NCBI GenBank assembly: GCA_963682055.1
Contig: OY821750.1
Coordinates: forward strand, 3,288,501 to 3,352,500
Source of the DNA: Primula veris
Taxonomy: Eukaryota; Streptophyta; Magnoliopsida; Ericales; Primulaceae
Reading direction: 5' to 3'
DNA: 64,000 bases
The position numbers and the translations under genes were made by a program. Shown here one piece after another: positions 22,398-34,192 of the stretch; position 1 is the stretch's first letter; every line of letters begins with the position of its first letter. The notes under the pieces were generated by a model. It worked only from the letters and a program-made list of their open reading frames with translations. It made no database searches and was not told where the DNA came from.

Positions 22398-24689
22398 TTT
22401 GTTCTCAATTGTTAATTGGACAATAAAATTTAGGGCTCATCCATCTTATTTTTAAACTTACGGTAAATAAACTTACGGTAATTGTTAAAATAAGATTAAT
22501 AGTAACTAAATTTGTAGTATCCAAGTTTCAGCTCGTATGTTGATGTGATAAATATTATCAGTTTGGTTGCAATATTTTTTAATTAAAATTTTATATAAGT
22601 AAAGCAAGATAATTTTTTGGTTTGATTGCATGTAACTTTAGTTCACTCAACCTTGTTTTACATGCCATCCTTTATATAGTTGGTCAACTCAAATAAAAAA
22701 AAAGGAAACGAACGACTAGAATATTAAATACTAAAAAGGTATGTTGACAACTATTTTTAATTTAATTCATTGGTCGAATGTTTATTAAAAATCATCATTC
22801 ACAAGCCTCAAGTCATACCATCTAGACGATTATACACATCTTTCTAAAATTATCTAAATAACATGTGACTTAATATCTAAAACTTTGAAGGAATTCATTT
22901 CACCTTCTAAAAGAAAATATTCAATGAAAATAGAAAATAATTTGGGGAGAATTTATGTGTAACATGTTGATATGGTAATAATGTTAAAAAAACCAATGTG
23001 CGTTTCTTTAATTTGAAGGAAATTTTGAGGGCAAAATAGTAAAATACTCCTAAAAATACTTTTTCAGAGACAAATTTTGATTATCTCTAAATGATAATTT
23101 TCTTGAATAGAATAAATGAGTTATGAAAATGTTGAAGTAATATAGTTTTATTTATTATTAGAAAATATATAAGATAGGATATATGTGTATAAGATATCTA
23201 AATCTAGATTACATTTGAAAATTTATATTGGGTATACCCCATCCGATTGGATACGTTTTCAGTATCAAATCTGCAAATCCGATCTGAAAACCAATTCGAC
23301 AAATCTAAATCCGGAAAAAATCCCAAAACTATCCAAATTATAATATTTTTAAATGTAAGTATTCCATCCATTTATACCGAATGAGCATAAAGAATGTATA
23401 ATTTATAAAATTAATTTATTCCATAGATTCTGAAAAAACATTTTTCAAATATCCTACTATTGCTCTTGCCTTGACCCCAAATAATTGAAGCATCAATGTG
23501 CACTGAAGATTGAATAAGCACACAAACAAAGAACATAGCAAAGCTCTCATACTCTAATGAATTCAAGACGACGATGGCTATCGTAGAGGCATGCGATGAT
23601 ATTAAAGATTTAACCATCAACAATGATTAGTTTTAATTAAATATAATGTAATTTTACTGTTTTCGTTTCAATTTTAGTGAAAAATTCAATTCAATATTTC
23701 AAGTTTCGTTCGTATTTTAATTTAAAGTCCAATATTTATATGCTACTTGATATTTTATTTCATTCAAAATTTTAAATTTCAAAAGTCGACTTGGTGGCTT
23801 ACCCGCGTTGCTATTGCGGGTCATGAGTAATTTCCTTTTTACCTTTCAATTGCAGTTTATGTTATTATGAGAACTGGTCGGTGAATGCTCCTCTTAAAAT
23901 GAAGTTTCGGTTTTTTTAGCTTGTACTCAAGTTGGAAACTTTCCTGTACGAAGTGTGAGGTCGGGTTATGTTTAATTTCCTTATTTCCAATGAAAAAACA
24001 CATCGTGAATGTCGCAAACGTTTATACTTCATCACTAAAATCAAGTATGATTACAAACATTGAACTGTGATTACATTTGAACAAAGAATGTCATACTGTC
24101 TTTAATTCCATATGGAATACTATACGGACATAACATTGAATTCAGAATTCGACAGAGCTGCTTAAACATCACCATTTCATTTTCAACACTAGTAACAAGT
24201 CAAGTAAGAAAGAAGTTTCTCTTGTAACACCTCATCATGAACATGAAAGTTTGGTTCCCTTCATCCCGAATAATTAGCAAATGTACTGTTTGATCACGAG
24301 ATAATCTAGAAGTGCTTCAACCCAATTAATACAAAACTGAAAAAGTTAACGAGCCTCATTAAAGGCACATAATTTTCACTCACAGTGTTTGAGGGAAACA
24401 AGAAACAGAAGCACACGACTCCTCTATTTTGATAAATAATGATGAAAAAGGAAAAAAAACACTATGTATTTTGATTCAAATTTTCCGACACTAGCGTTTC
24501 TGCCCTCCATGTACCCAAAGTTGCGTTTCAGCTCCTCCCCTTTAGAGTTCCTTATTCCGTACCTAGTCGCGGATATTTTCTCGTTTTGTTTAAGAAGGTA
24601 GAGAATAGGTTTGCAAATATACCAAAAAAGAACATGCTTCTTAACCACGAACAAAGGCCGAATCGCAGAGGGAACAACAACAAAAGAGT
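22398..24689. other. Non-coding part of unit 1
   Basis: This stretch is collinear with 39,546-41,673 in unit 2. A ~170 bp block at about 22,925-23,095 is absent from unit 2. A stem-loop ACCCGC...GCGGGT lies at 23,801-23,821 (and 40,786-40,806). From about 23,960 on the two units become almost identical. No gene is recognised; open frames at 23,411-23,623 and 24,424-24,696 have no domain. Confidence 0.45.
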
Positions 24690-25066
24690 GCAACAAAAAG
24701 AAGACAAATGGATGGTGCTTCGGGGATATTAGATTTGCCTATAGTTGTTATAAGTGAAATATTTCAAGGTTGCCTATCGATTCCGTATTAAGCTGCAAAA
24801 ATCTGTGCAAAACATTTCGTCATGTTGTCAATGACCCTTGTTTTATAATCAAACCACACAACACCGAGCATAGAATGGTTCTTGTTGATAAGTATCCCTC
24901 TTTCAAACTCTTTTTCTTTTGTATGCTCGATCTAGAGAAACCCTTTCCTTCTAATTCTTGGCAAACATTGTCCAAGCCGAACATGTAGTCGAGGTAGGTA
25001 TCTTAAAGACGCATCTTTTTGGTTCATGTAATGTATTAGTATGTGTATGCTATGCAACTACCAAAA
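24690..25066 (+). pseudogene. Diverged F-box gene remnant (unit 1)
   Basis: From GCAACAAAAAGAAGACAAATG the sequence parallels the start of the intact F-box gene. It encodes GILDLPIVVISEIFQG, then after a frameshift LPIDSVLSCKNLCKTFRHVV, DPCFI, HRMVLVDKYPSF and LDLEKPFP. Another break and a TAG follow, then HLFGSCN-like sequence, and homology is lost at about 25,066 in T-rich low-complexity DNA. It is a 5' fragment of a paralogue distinct from the main F-box gene. The copy at 41,674-42,050 is almost identical, including the breaks. Confidence 0.78.
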
Positions 25067-26808
25067 AAAATTTTGGGATTTTTTTGATTTTTTGGAATTT
25101 AAAAAAAAAAATCGTGTTTTTTCGGGATTTTGCCTCTTTAAATTTTTTTTTTGGATTTTTTCATATTTTTTTTATTTTTTCATTTTTGCATTTTTATTTT
25201 CTGAAATTTTTTCTTATTTTTTTTTACATTTTTACTGGTTAGATAGGAAAAATTGACAAATTTTTAATTAGTTTTAATTTCATGAACTAATATTAATTAA
25301 TTTATAGATAAGCTATCAATCCAATTTTTTTAATATTTTTTTGTATTTTTTTGTATTTTTAAAGTTTTAGTGAAAGTAAACGTAGCCGTTGGTTTGAGTT
25401 TCATACAACAATCCTAATCCTACATAACCAATACAAATTTTACAGTTCCCAATACGAATAGGAAACTTTTTCTTTTCCAAAGATAAACTAGGAAAGGAAA
25501 CTCTCTCATCTATTTAATTTTTTTTGGGATTTTTTCCGGTTCTCGATTTTTTTTAAAGGTTTTTTCAGTTTTTTTTTTTAATTCTAATTTTTTTTTTGAG
25601 ATTTTTTTTATTAGGTAATTAGGTGGGTGATAAATAATTAATTAGATTTATAAATAATTGTTCAATACTTAATTAAATTTTATTGGGTGACAAATACTTA
25701 AATAATTTTGTTTTCATGTAACAATACTTAATTTACCAATGTTTGGGGGTAATCATATCAAATCGTCTAGATAATAATCGAGTTTGTGATTGATAAGACA
25801 TTAACTTTGATCAGTTAAGTTAAACTTCTCAACAGTAATTATATGATAAGTTTGAGGATGTAAAATGTTGGACGGGATATTGTTCTTTCTTTATTGATCG
25901 GGTAATTTTCTTAATCAGGATTACAATTTCTGTTAGACTTATGCTCGGTAAACTTCTTCGGTTTTCGACTTGACTGACTTGTGGATGTCCTTTCTTTTCT
26001 AGTGAGAAGGACCCTGAGAAGTCATATCTCTTTCCAGTACTTGTATTTGACTATTTATAGGAGTTCGTGTACCATAGTATGTTGACAAGTTTCATTCTTA
26101 TCTGTCAAGTCATGAGATTTTTAAATGTTGGGGCTCTGTTAATTGAGTTTGTATGTTAATAGATAATTAAAGAAAAAGATCATTATATCTATGGCCCTAT
26201 TACAATTGCATTGACTATCCGTTAATCTCGGTTCGATGCCATATATTCGGTTTTGAATTTTTTTTTTTTTACAAAGATAAACTAGGAAAGGAAACTCTCT
26301 CTCTCTATATATATATATACTTTTATTGCACTGGTTTTATACTTTTATTGCACTGGTTGATGGTATCTTTCAAAAAACACCTCTCTCTCTCCCTCTCTCT
26401 ATATATATATACATATATATACTAGTAAAAGTTATCAACGCGTTGCGTGTGAGACGCGTAATGACATAAATCTCGTAATATATTTTATTTTTAACATAAT
26501 ATTCATATTTGGTATAATTTATTATATTTACGGAGGTTAAAACGAATTGTTAATTAATTTAGGGTACATCCGTAATTAGTAAAATATATTGAGGACAAAT
26601 AGTTAATTAATTAGAGTATGTATATTGGTAATTATTAAATTAGAGTGAGGGTATTTTTGGAAAAATTTGGTAAAATTGGGCGGGTTTGGTTATATTAATA
26701 GTATGATATATATATATATATATTGCACCATAGTTAATTGTCACCTAATTTATCTAGGTATGTTCTCTATTTTGATATTAGGTGTTAAATTTACTATATT
26801 TGGATTGT
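25067..26808. other. T-rich low-complexity DNA with CT and TA microsatellites
   Basis: Runs of T with interspersed GGG/ATT (25,067-25,620) give spurious Phe-rich open frames. CTCTCT/TATATA tracts lie at about 26,297-26,320 and 26,380-26,420. The sequence at 26,795-26,830 is the uninterrupted version of the site where the Copia element sits in unit 2. Confidence 0.55.
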
Positions 26809-26890
26809 TATTATTAACAATTAGTCTCATTGGTTATAAATTATTATCCAAGTTTGAGGTAGTTAAAATTGACTTTTAAGCAGATAGAAT

Positions 26891-27840
26891 ACAGTGGTTG
26901 TTTGGTTGAAGCTTAAGTACCTAGCTTTTTGGGTTTGGTAGCTTTTAAGCTGGATCATCTTTGAATGATCAGTTTTTAGTTAAAGAGTTACATTCCAGAA
27001 AGCTTTAAGCTTTAAACTTGAAGGATATGACTTTTCTGACTGGAATACGCTATCGATAGTTTAAATTCAAATTAGTAAATAAAGAACCACTTTCTGTGTA
27101 GCTAAAAGGTTTTTTAGTTTTTTCAAACTAAAAATCAATAAAAGATGATCCAGCTTCCAATTGGTTTTAACCCAGGTTTGAGGTAGCTTCAATTGACTTT
27201 AAATCGATCTCATCTTTCATTTATTTACTTTTTAAAACTACTTTTTTTTCTGGAGAAGTCAGTCACTTAGCTTGTTTGCTCAGATAAATATAAGTAATCT
27301 TGTTTGAAAACTCTATACTTTCCAAGCTAATAAGCCACAAAAAGCTCAAATTTAAGCTGGTGTTAAATGCAGTCTAACTTTTAAGCAAATTGGTAAACAG
27401 CTTATATTGAGGCTGTTTGGTTGCAGCTAAATTATGTAGCTTTTTTGGGTTTGGTTGCTTTTAAGCTGGAACATCTTTGGATGATCAGCTGTTTAGCTAG
27501 AGCTTACTAGATTACACTCCAAAAACCTTTAAACTTTAAGCTTCAAGGATTTATCTTTTCTAACTAGAATAAGTTGGATATTTTGAATTCCAACAAGTAA
27601 ATAGAGAACTACTTTCTGTCTAGCTTAAAGATTCTAGCTTTTTCGAGCCAAAAATCCACAAAAGCTCAGATTTTGAAGGGAAAAAAATTAAGCTTTGAAA
27701 GCTGCAACCAAACAAGGCCTTTGTAGCTTACCAATTGTGTCATATCATGCCTAAAAGCACTCGAAACAGCTAATAATATTTCTTACCACGTTCCAAAGGT
27801 CCATTTTTTTAGCTTGAAAGCTACAACCAAACGACTCCTG
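26891..27840. mobile_element. Nested hAT-like MITEs with GTTTGGTTG ends (unit 1)
   Basis: The outer element starts near GTGGTTGTTTGGTTGAAGCTT (26,893) and ends near AAAGCTACAACCAAACGACT (27,817-27,836). An inner element runs from GGCTGTTTGGTTGCAGCT (27,411) to AGCTGCAACCAAACAAGGCC (27,719). Both have inverted TGTTTGGTTG...CAACCAAAC(A/G) termini and AGCTT-rich subterminal repeats. There is no coding region. Clean target duplications were not found. Confidence 0.6.
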
Positions 27841-28425
27841 ACTAGGCTGCTATTTGTTAAGTCAGTAAAATGTTCAGACCATAAATAATAGGGCCCAGTA
27901 AAAGAAATTTACTACTTGCTCAAGCACTTAGTCACTATCTAAACTAGAGAGCGTAAGTATATTCTTAATAGCGAGGTCATACTACAACCAAATATCCAAT
28001 ACTGGGTTGGATACGTCAAAAATTATACTTTTAGTCTTGGTAGATGGAATTAGATTTCTATGTGGTTGCGGTGTATGGTCTTTTTTATTAGAGTGTCAGA
28101 CTTTGACACTCTAGATGTCTATTATGAGAACTAACTCGTTGTTAGCATCCTTTTCTTGATGTCTAAAATCCGACAAAACTGTTGAAACAGAACCGAGATA
28201 GCCGGTTCAGTTTGGGTTGGTTTTCCAAGACTTAACAATGTTCAGATATTAGTTCGTTATATATATAAAAATATTTAATTATCCTTAAAAAAGAAGTTCT
28301 GAATATTTTATGTAATATTTGCGTTAAATAAGTTTGAGGTATGAAAGCAATTAAATAAAATGGTTATACCCTGTATAACTGTGTATTAAAGCTAAAAGTT
28401 ATTATTTATTGAATGCAGGTAGAGA

Positions 28426-29726
28426 ATGACTTCGCAAAAGTGTGGAAAAAGAAAATTTATCTCAAGTGATGAAGGCATTGAATCTGAAAAAGTAAAAGAA
28501 CGAAAATATGCAACAAAAAGAACCAAAAGGAGTGGCACTTTTGAGATACTGGCTTTGCCTTTAGTTCTTATATATGAAATTCTTTCATGGCTACCCATTG
28601 ACACCATATTGAGCTGTAAATGCATTTGCAAAACGTTTCTCCAGATTATGACCGACCCCTATTTTATTGAAAAACACCATAGTATTGATCATAGAATGAT
28701 TGTTATGGATAAATTTCCTCCTGTCAACCTTTCTACATGTCTTATGCCTGATCTAGAGAATCCTTTTCAGGGTTATTATAAGTCTTTAAATTCTTGGAAA
28801 ACATTTCTGATGCCGAAATCAATAGCAGAGGAAGCTAGTTGGGGAAGTCATCTTTTTGGTTCATGTAATGGATTAGTAGGTGTATGCTTTAGAACTGCTG
28901 ATGCTGGTTACGTATACTATATCTGTAATCCAATTCTAGCCGAGTATATGGCTTTAGCCCTACCTACTGATCCTAGACGACTGCATCTTGTTAGTTTTGG
29001 TTTTTGTCCAAAAACTAAACAATACAAGGTCATTCAATTTCTTCGAGATGGTAAGAAACCGTACTGCAATATTCTTACACTTGGGCACACCAGTTCAATT
29101 ACCCGTACAGTGGTATGATATCTATTGGCCCTTCATTTAACGGTTATCTTCACTGGACTACTGGAAAGTTTAAAACTGGGGAGTGGATTTGTTCACTAAA
29201 CTTGGAAAATGAAGAAATTAAATATTTGCCTCTACCCCAACGACATATAAACCAAGACTTGAGAGAATGGATGTCAAAGATAAATTTTGCTGTGTTCGAT
29301 GGATCGTTTTGTGTAAGTTATTTTTTCCGTGATAGTCTAGGTAGACATCAATTTGAAATTTGTGCGATGAAAGATTATGGGGTAAAAGAATCCTGGACTA
29401 AAGTGGTGGTTTTAAACGTTGACAGCAATAGAAATCCGGTTAAGGCAATGGTGAGGCTTTTGAATAATGGGATTGTGTTATTGGGAAGATATAACGAATG
29501 CTTAGTTTATTATGATACTAGGAAAGGAATAAAAAAAACTATAATGGCCATAGAATCATATGATGCCCTTGACTATTTCCCAAGTCTTATTTCCCTCAAG
29601 AACGTAGTGGGGCCTGAGAAAGTGGAAACCGTACAGCGTGATGGTGACAGGGCACGTCGTAGCCGGAGGGTCCGTATGAGGCCTGCCAACTTGAAGGACT
29701 ATGTTATGAGCGGACGTGGCTATTGA
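28426..29726 (+). pseudogene. F-box/FBA gene copy, frameshifted (unit 1)
   Basis: This copy aligns end to end with the intact gene at 53,585-54,901 at roughly 97% identity by eye. The F-box (LPLVLIYEILSWLPIDTILS) and the whole FBA region are present. Relative to the intact copy, 22 bases after CACACCAGTT are replaced by CAA (about 29,096). This net loss of 19 bases shifts the frame, and a TGA follows at about 29,116. The rest is open in another frame from 29,115 to a stop at 29,726. It also has the same upstream acceptor-like sequence (GAATGCAG|GTAGAG before the ATG). A truncated protein with the F-box but half the FBA domain (230 aa) could be made. I infer loss of full function, unless the deletion is an assembly error. 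Confidence 0.85.
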
Positions 29727-29813
29727 CCACGCATATAATTTTATACCTTTTTTATGTTAAGATATAGTCTTATTTATTAATTGCGTTTTGACTAGTTATT
29801 GTCAAAAGTTGTT

Positions 29814-30260
29814 TAATGAAATATTACAAGGCTGCCTATCGATTCCGTATTGAGCTGCAAAAATCTGTGCAAAACATTTCGTCATGTTGTCAATGACCCT
29901 TGTTTTATAATCAAATCACACACCATCGAGCATAGAATGGTTCTTGTTGATTAGTATCCTTCTTTGAAACTCTTTTATATGCAATCTAATTCTCGGTGAA
30001 TAGATGGCTTTTTCCCCACCTATTTCTGAATGTTCATATCGGTTTGGTTTTGGTTTTTCTCCAAAGACTAAGAATACAAAGTCATTCAATTTCTTGGAGC
30101 TTTTTGCTGTAATATTCTTACACTTGGAAAACTGGAAAACTGAAAGTGTTACAATCAAAAATTGCTTTTGTTCACTGAACTTGGAAAATAAAGAAATAAA
30201 ATATATACCTCCCCCACACATTAACGAAGAGATGAGGGAAATCTTTGAGACGATGGGTGT
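29814..30260 (+). pseudogene. Second diverged F-box remnant (unit 1)
   Basis: The stretch begins TGAAATATTACAAGGCTGCC. It shows pieces of an F-box paralogue in order: F-box helix (LSCKNLCKTFRHVVNDPCF, with a stop just before), HRMVLVD then stop, then FSPKTK, NILTLG-like sequence, and CSLNLENKEIKYIPPPH. Several internal parts are deleted. It ends at GATGGGTGT, where unit 2 starts. The unit-2 counterpart at 54,991-55,450 continues past this point. Confidence 0.75.
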
Positions 30261-30397
30261 GAGAAAGTGGAAATCGCACGGCGTAGTGAGAAAGTGGAAA
30301 TCGCACGGCGTAGTGAGAAAGTGGAAATCACACGGCGTAGTGAGAAAGTGGAAATCACACACGGCATAGTAAGAAAGTGGAAATCGCAGGGCGTAGA
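30261..30397 (+). repeat. 27 bp minisatellite, 5 units (start of unit 2)
   Basis: Units start at 30,261, 30,288, 30,315, 30,342 and 30,371. Unit 4 has the same 29 bp CACACACGG form as in the 18,666 array. The array begins exactly at the tandem-duplication junction. Confidence 0.88.
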
Positions 30398-30700
30398 AGA
30401 CTTTCACAATTTCTTTCCTAACAAGGACACTAACAATTTTCAAGTTAACATTTGATCAATTGGTATTTTAGTACTTAAGTTTATCCGTGTGAGATGTTCA
30501 GGGGTGGAATTGATGTTAGAAGAAGTTAAGATTGGTAACAAGTTAATCGATATCTGTAACACCATTGCTTTCTTAAACTTTCTGGCTCCTATCATGTTGT
30601 AGTTGGAACCTTGTTAGCCTTTTGGTTCCTTGCTTTTTTCTCCCCATGTTTGTATCTGGTAGCATTCTGGAGAGTTATCAGTATAGTATTCTTCATATAA

Positions 30701-32955
30701 CAACTTGGACCAAACTTTTGTATCTATTTTATTCATGAATTGCACATAATAAGTTTATGTATGTTGGTCACTGGTGCAATCGATGTTAAAACTCGTTTTA
30801 GATTCATGATAACTTGACTATCATCTATGATAGTATTGCTTTCTTTTAAGTCTCGGGCTCCTTTCATGTTTGTATTTGGAAGCTTCGTTATTTGTTTGTT
30901 TCCTTGTTTTTATTTCCACACATGTTTACATTAGGAAGCTTAATTTTGAGATTACAAAAAAAGGAGCTTACTTATGCTGTACCGCATGGTGAATGCTCTT
31001 TAGCTTGAAACTTGGACTAAATTTTTTATTTTATTTATTTGCGAATTGCACATAATAAGAAATGGTTTACTGATATTATAAGAGTAGTTTACTCCTTGCC
31101 TGTAAGAGCTGCCGTGAACGCTTGTGTACTTTGGCTTCATCGTACTCAAACAGTGCTTAACTCGCACTTTTTATATAGTTACACTAGAACGACGGCCCGT
31201 GCAAGGCGCGGGGATGATTTTAGTAAGACCGAAAGGACCAGAAATTGCAATCCTTTTGTGATGAGAGTTTTCTATCCGTTAATAAAAAGTGAACTATATT
31301 TTCTAAAAATACTACCAAGTAATGTATATTGTAAATGAGGCGTCTTGGGCAAAATATGTATAGTATTAACTCTTAATAAAAAAAAAATACTTGCATACAT
31401 CATATCAGAAAATTTATATGCGCTACAATTAAACGTACAAGTTATACACTGTTTTGTCATACTCGGTGCACGAACTTGGTAGGAAAATAAAATAGAGCTC
31501 ACGAAATTGTTCAGAACAAAACATGAAGTACAAATTTAATATTCGTTTACATGGTTGTATAACTAAAGTTTTGAGATTGCAGAACGAATTAAAAAACATG
31601 TGAAAAGCGCCCTAATGAGGCTTATATTTTCAAATATCTAATCTAATGCAGAGTAATAATACAGCAAGAAGGGAAGCTAAATTGTTCGATAACTACTCCA
31701 TATTTGAAACATGGATACACCACTATGTCCGGTGCTTGCTATTTGAAACACCGTATACATTGTACACACTGGGTTATATGTTCAACTCAAAACTCAGAAG
31801 GCGTTGAACTCTGAAATTTCACGTAAAGGTGTACCAGAAGTTGATGTTTAGCTACTGATTTGGAGATAAGACTTTTCTTGATCAGTAAACGAAAGAGGAA
31901 AATACATCATGACCGGAAGTTTATTTTTTTATACGCAAACCTTACTACCATATAGATTCACTAATTTTGTACACTAACCTAAAAGATTTATAAAACTGTA
32001 ATTGATCACTTCAGTTTAGTTCTCCGGCCTTCCACAGTTTATCGGAGTAATTTTTAAATGAGGAGGTGAGAACATATCAACTTTCATGTCAAATTTTATA
32101 AAATTTCATATGTTTCGGTCTGTGAAGTTGTTTTTATTTTATTTTTTGTGTATGATTTGTTTTTCTTGTAAGACCTAAATTAGGTCGAAGCTCTAAATTC
32201 GATTATACCATCGTTTTACTAAATTTTAAACAAGCTGTTTTTGTTTTGTTTAAAGATTCCAACCAATCAGACATACTTTTTCATCAACTTTTAGGAATAT
32301 AAGCTGGGCTTATTCAAGTCTAAGAAAAAGAACTGATTGATCCAGAAATTTTAGGTTCCACTAATGGGAAAGAAATCAATAACCATTACTGAGAAGCAGA
32401 AATTCGAGCTTTAAAGCGGGAAGCAAACAAGCAGTATTAAAAAAACATTAAAATGGTGTAAGCTTCAAAATTCCAACCAAACAAACACCAAAAGAAAACT
32501 AATCCAATGGGAAAGAAAGAAAATACTGAGTTTAAGGCAACTAAGCAATAAGTAAACTTAAAATCTAATGTAATCAAAGAATAATTATTTTCAAAGTAAT
32601 GAGCCGGGTGGATCATGGAATCAATCCAATTGGTTGCTAGTGATCGTTGACAGAAAAATCAACATAATAAGTTAAGAATAGCAGAGAAAGTATTTTACGA
32701 ATTCCAGTACTCCCAATTCATGTGCTGCTTAAGTACCAAGTACTAACAATTACACTATTTTGTCGTACTCACTGCACGAACTTGGTAGGAAAATAAAATA
32801 GAGCTCACGAAATTGTTCAGAACAAAACATGAAGTACAAATTTAATATTCGTTTACATCTCGTACTCGGTGCACGAACTTGGTAGGAAAATAAAATAGAG
32901 CTCACGAAATTGTTCAGAACAAAACATGAAGTACAAATTTAATATTCGTTTACAT
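30701..32955. other. Non-coding part of unit 2 with 108 bp direct repeats
   Basis: This is the counterpart of 19,108-21,390. The 108 bp block occurs at 31,445-31,552 and 32,751-32,858, with an extra tandem 97 bp copy at 32,859-32,955 that unit 1 lacks. The conserved open frame at 31,039-31,338 corresponds to the one at 19,447 and is not called as a gene. Confidence 0.5.
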
Positions 32956-32959
32956 CTCT

Positions 32960-33480
32960 TTAACGGCGTACCACCGCATCCCTCACAACCTTATTAGCCG
33001 CTTCTATGAGAGTTTGCCTCAAAGCATTTTCCATAGCCGCTTTATACATCTCTTCCATCTCTTCCTTGTCATCTCTTCTCATACAATACCCTTGATCCAA
33101 TTTCGGATATCGCTTCTCGCAAGCCATAGAACTTCTATGTCCAGCCTTCACGTTGGCAATTAAATCCCATTTTTTTTAACCCTTGAGCTTTGTGAGAACT
33201 CAAATCATAGTGTTTTGTGACGAAGAATAGTTTGACGTCTTTTTCCTTCGTCCAACCTCGACCTCGACCGGTAAGTGGTTTCGGAACCGGAATTGCGGGA
33301 AGTGGGACCGGCACAATATAAAATTTGGATCATTGGGTTGGAAAATGACCCGAATATGTTTTTCCATGTCAATTCCATTAAAATTATGATGCAACTCTAT
33401 GAGTCTAAGATGGTCCTTCCACACCTGGTATGTGAAGATGGTATGTGAAGATGGTACTTCCACACTGATTTCTTTCATTC
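32960..33480 (-). pseudogene. Myb/SANT-like gene remnant (unit 2)
   Basis: Read on the minus strand, this is the uninverted arrangement of the gene broken in unit 1. The order is a possible N-terminal part from 33,478, a Pro/Val-rich stretch with a frame change near 33,315, then GRGRGWTKEKDVKLFFVTKH. Next come SSHKAQGLKK and, after a one-base A-run expansion near 33,175 that shifts frame, KAGHRSSMACEKRYPKLDQG. A Lys/Glu-rich helix and a C-terminal ENALRQTLIEAANKVV tail to a stop at 32,960 follow. The arrangement suggests a small Myb/SANT-like DNA-binding protein. The family call is from pattern only. At least one frameshift makes it non-functional here. Confidence 0.5.
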
Positions 33481-33869
33481 TTGAACATCAGCTTTTACAC
33501 TTTCAAACTAAAATTCAACCCGTAAAAAATATAAAATAAGGAGAAGATGCATATTTTGGAAGTATTGATTGATTATTCCAAAATTTCAAATGACTATCAA
33601 GCATGAAAACATGAATAAAAACCAAAATTTTAAATGACACATGAAAACTTGTATATAAACCAGAATTTTAAATGACAAAAAAACTTGACATGTGTTGTGT
33701 GACATATTATCTCACATATATATATATGTATATAGATATAGAGAGAGAATATAGAGAGACAACAAGACGAATTGTTTATTCATTGAGTGTACAGAGAGAT
33801 CGAGAGACACATGACTCTCCTTATATAATAGAGGATTTATATAATAGAGGATAGAGTTACATATTCTAA

Positions 33870-34014
33870 GGGAAAAATGCTATTTACTACCCCAACGTAT
33901 CAGCTTTTACCAATTTCTTATCCAACCTATTTGCTTTTCTAATTTGGTACCCAGAGTAATGCTTTTGTCTCCAATCAAGGGACTGTCTCCGTTTTCAGTC
34001 ACCAGAATTAGTCA
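33870..34014 (+). repeat. MULE left terminal inverted repeat
   Basis: This is the 145 bp inverted match to 39,313-39,458, ending in CACCAGAATTAGTCA. After this word the two ends diverge. Confidence 0.92.
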
Positions 34015-34192
34015 GAATTGTTTATTTACAATCTTACCCTTTAGTTTTCCCTCCAAAACCACCTTTCAGTTTCCCTCCACTTTTTCCCTTTCTATTTAAC
34101 AACTATATAACCTATACATATAACCTAAAAAAATCTCACTCTTCTGTAACACCCCTCTCTCTTTACTTTCTCTCTCCTCTCTCTAAATAGCC

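Larger units (their letters stand above)
18666..30260 (+). repeat. Tandem segmental duplication, unit 1
   Basis: Unit 1 (~11.6 kb) contains, in order: the 5-unit minisatellite, the shared tail block, a Myb/SANT-like remnant, a reversed solo LTR, an F-box remnant (24,690), hAT-like MITEs, a frameshifted F-box copy (28,426) and a second F-box remnant (29,814). The same order recurs in unit 2. Subtracting the MULE, the Copia element and an extra ~1.3 kb MITE block from unit 2 gives about 11.4 kb, matching unit 1. The junction to unit 2 is at GATGGGTGT|GAGAAAG (30,260/30,261). Confidence 0.88.

Noticed and set aside
23801..23821. GC-rich hairpin ACCCGC...GCGGGT as a possible Helitron 3' end
   Set aside because: No CTRR terminus follows at the expected distance and no matching 5' TC end was found.
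24958..25256. Phe-rich open frames, repeated at 41,942-42,226
   Set aside because: They arise from T-rich low-complexity DNA following an F-box remnant.
13573..30397. Regularly spaced short repeats resembling a CRISPR array
   Set aside because: The units are directly adjacent without unique spacers, derive from F-box codons and sit in a plant nuclear genome.
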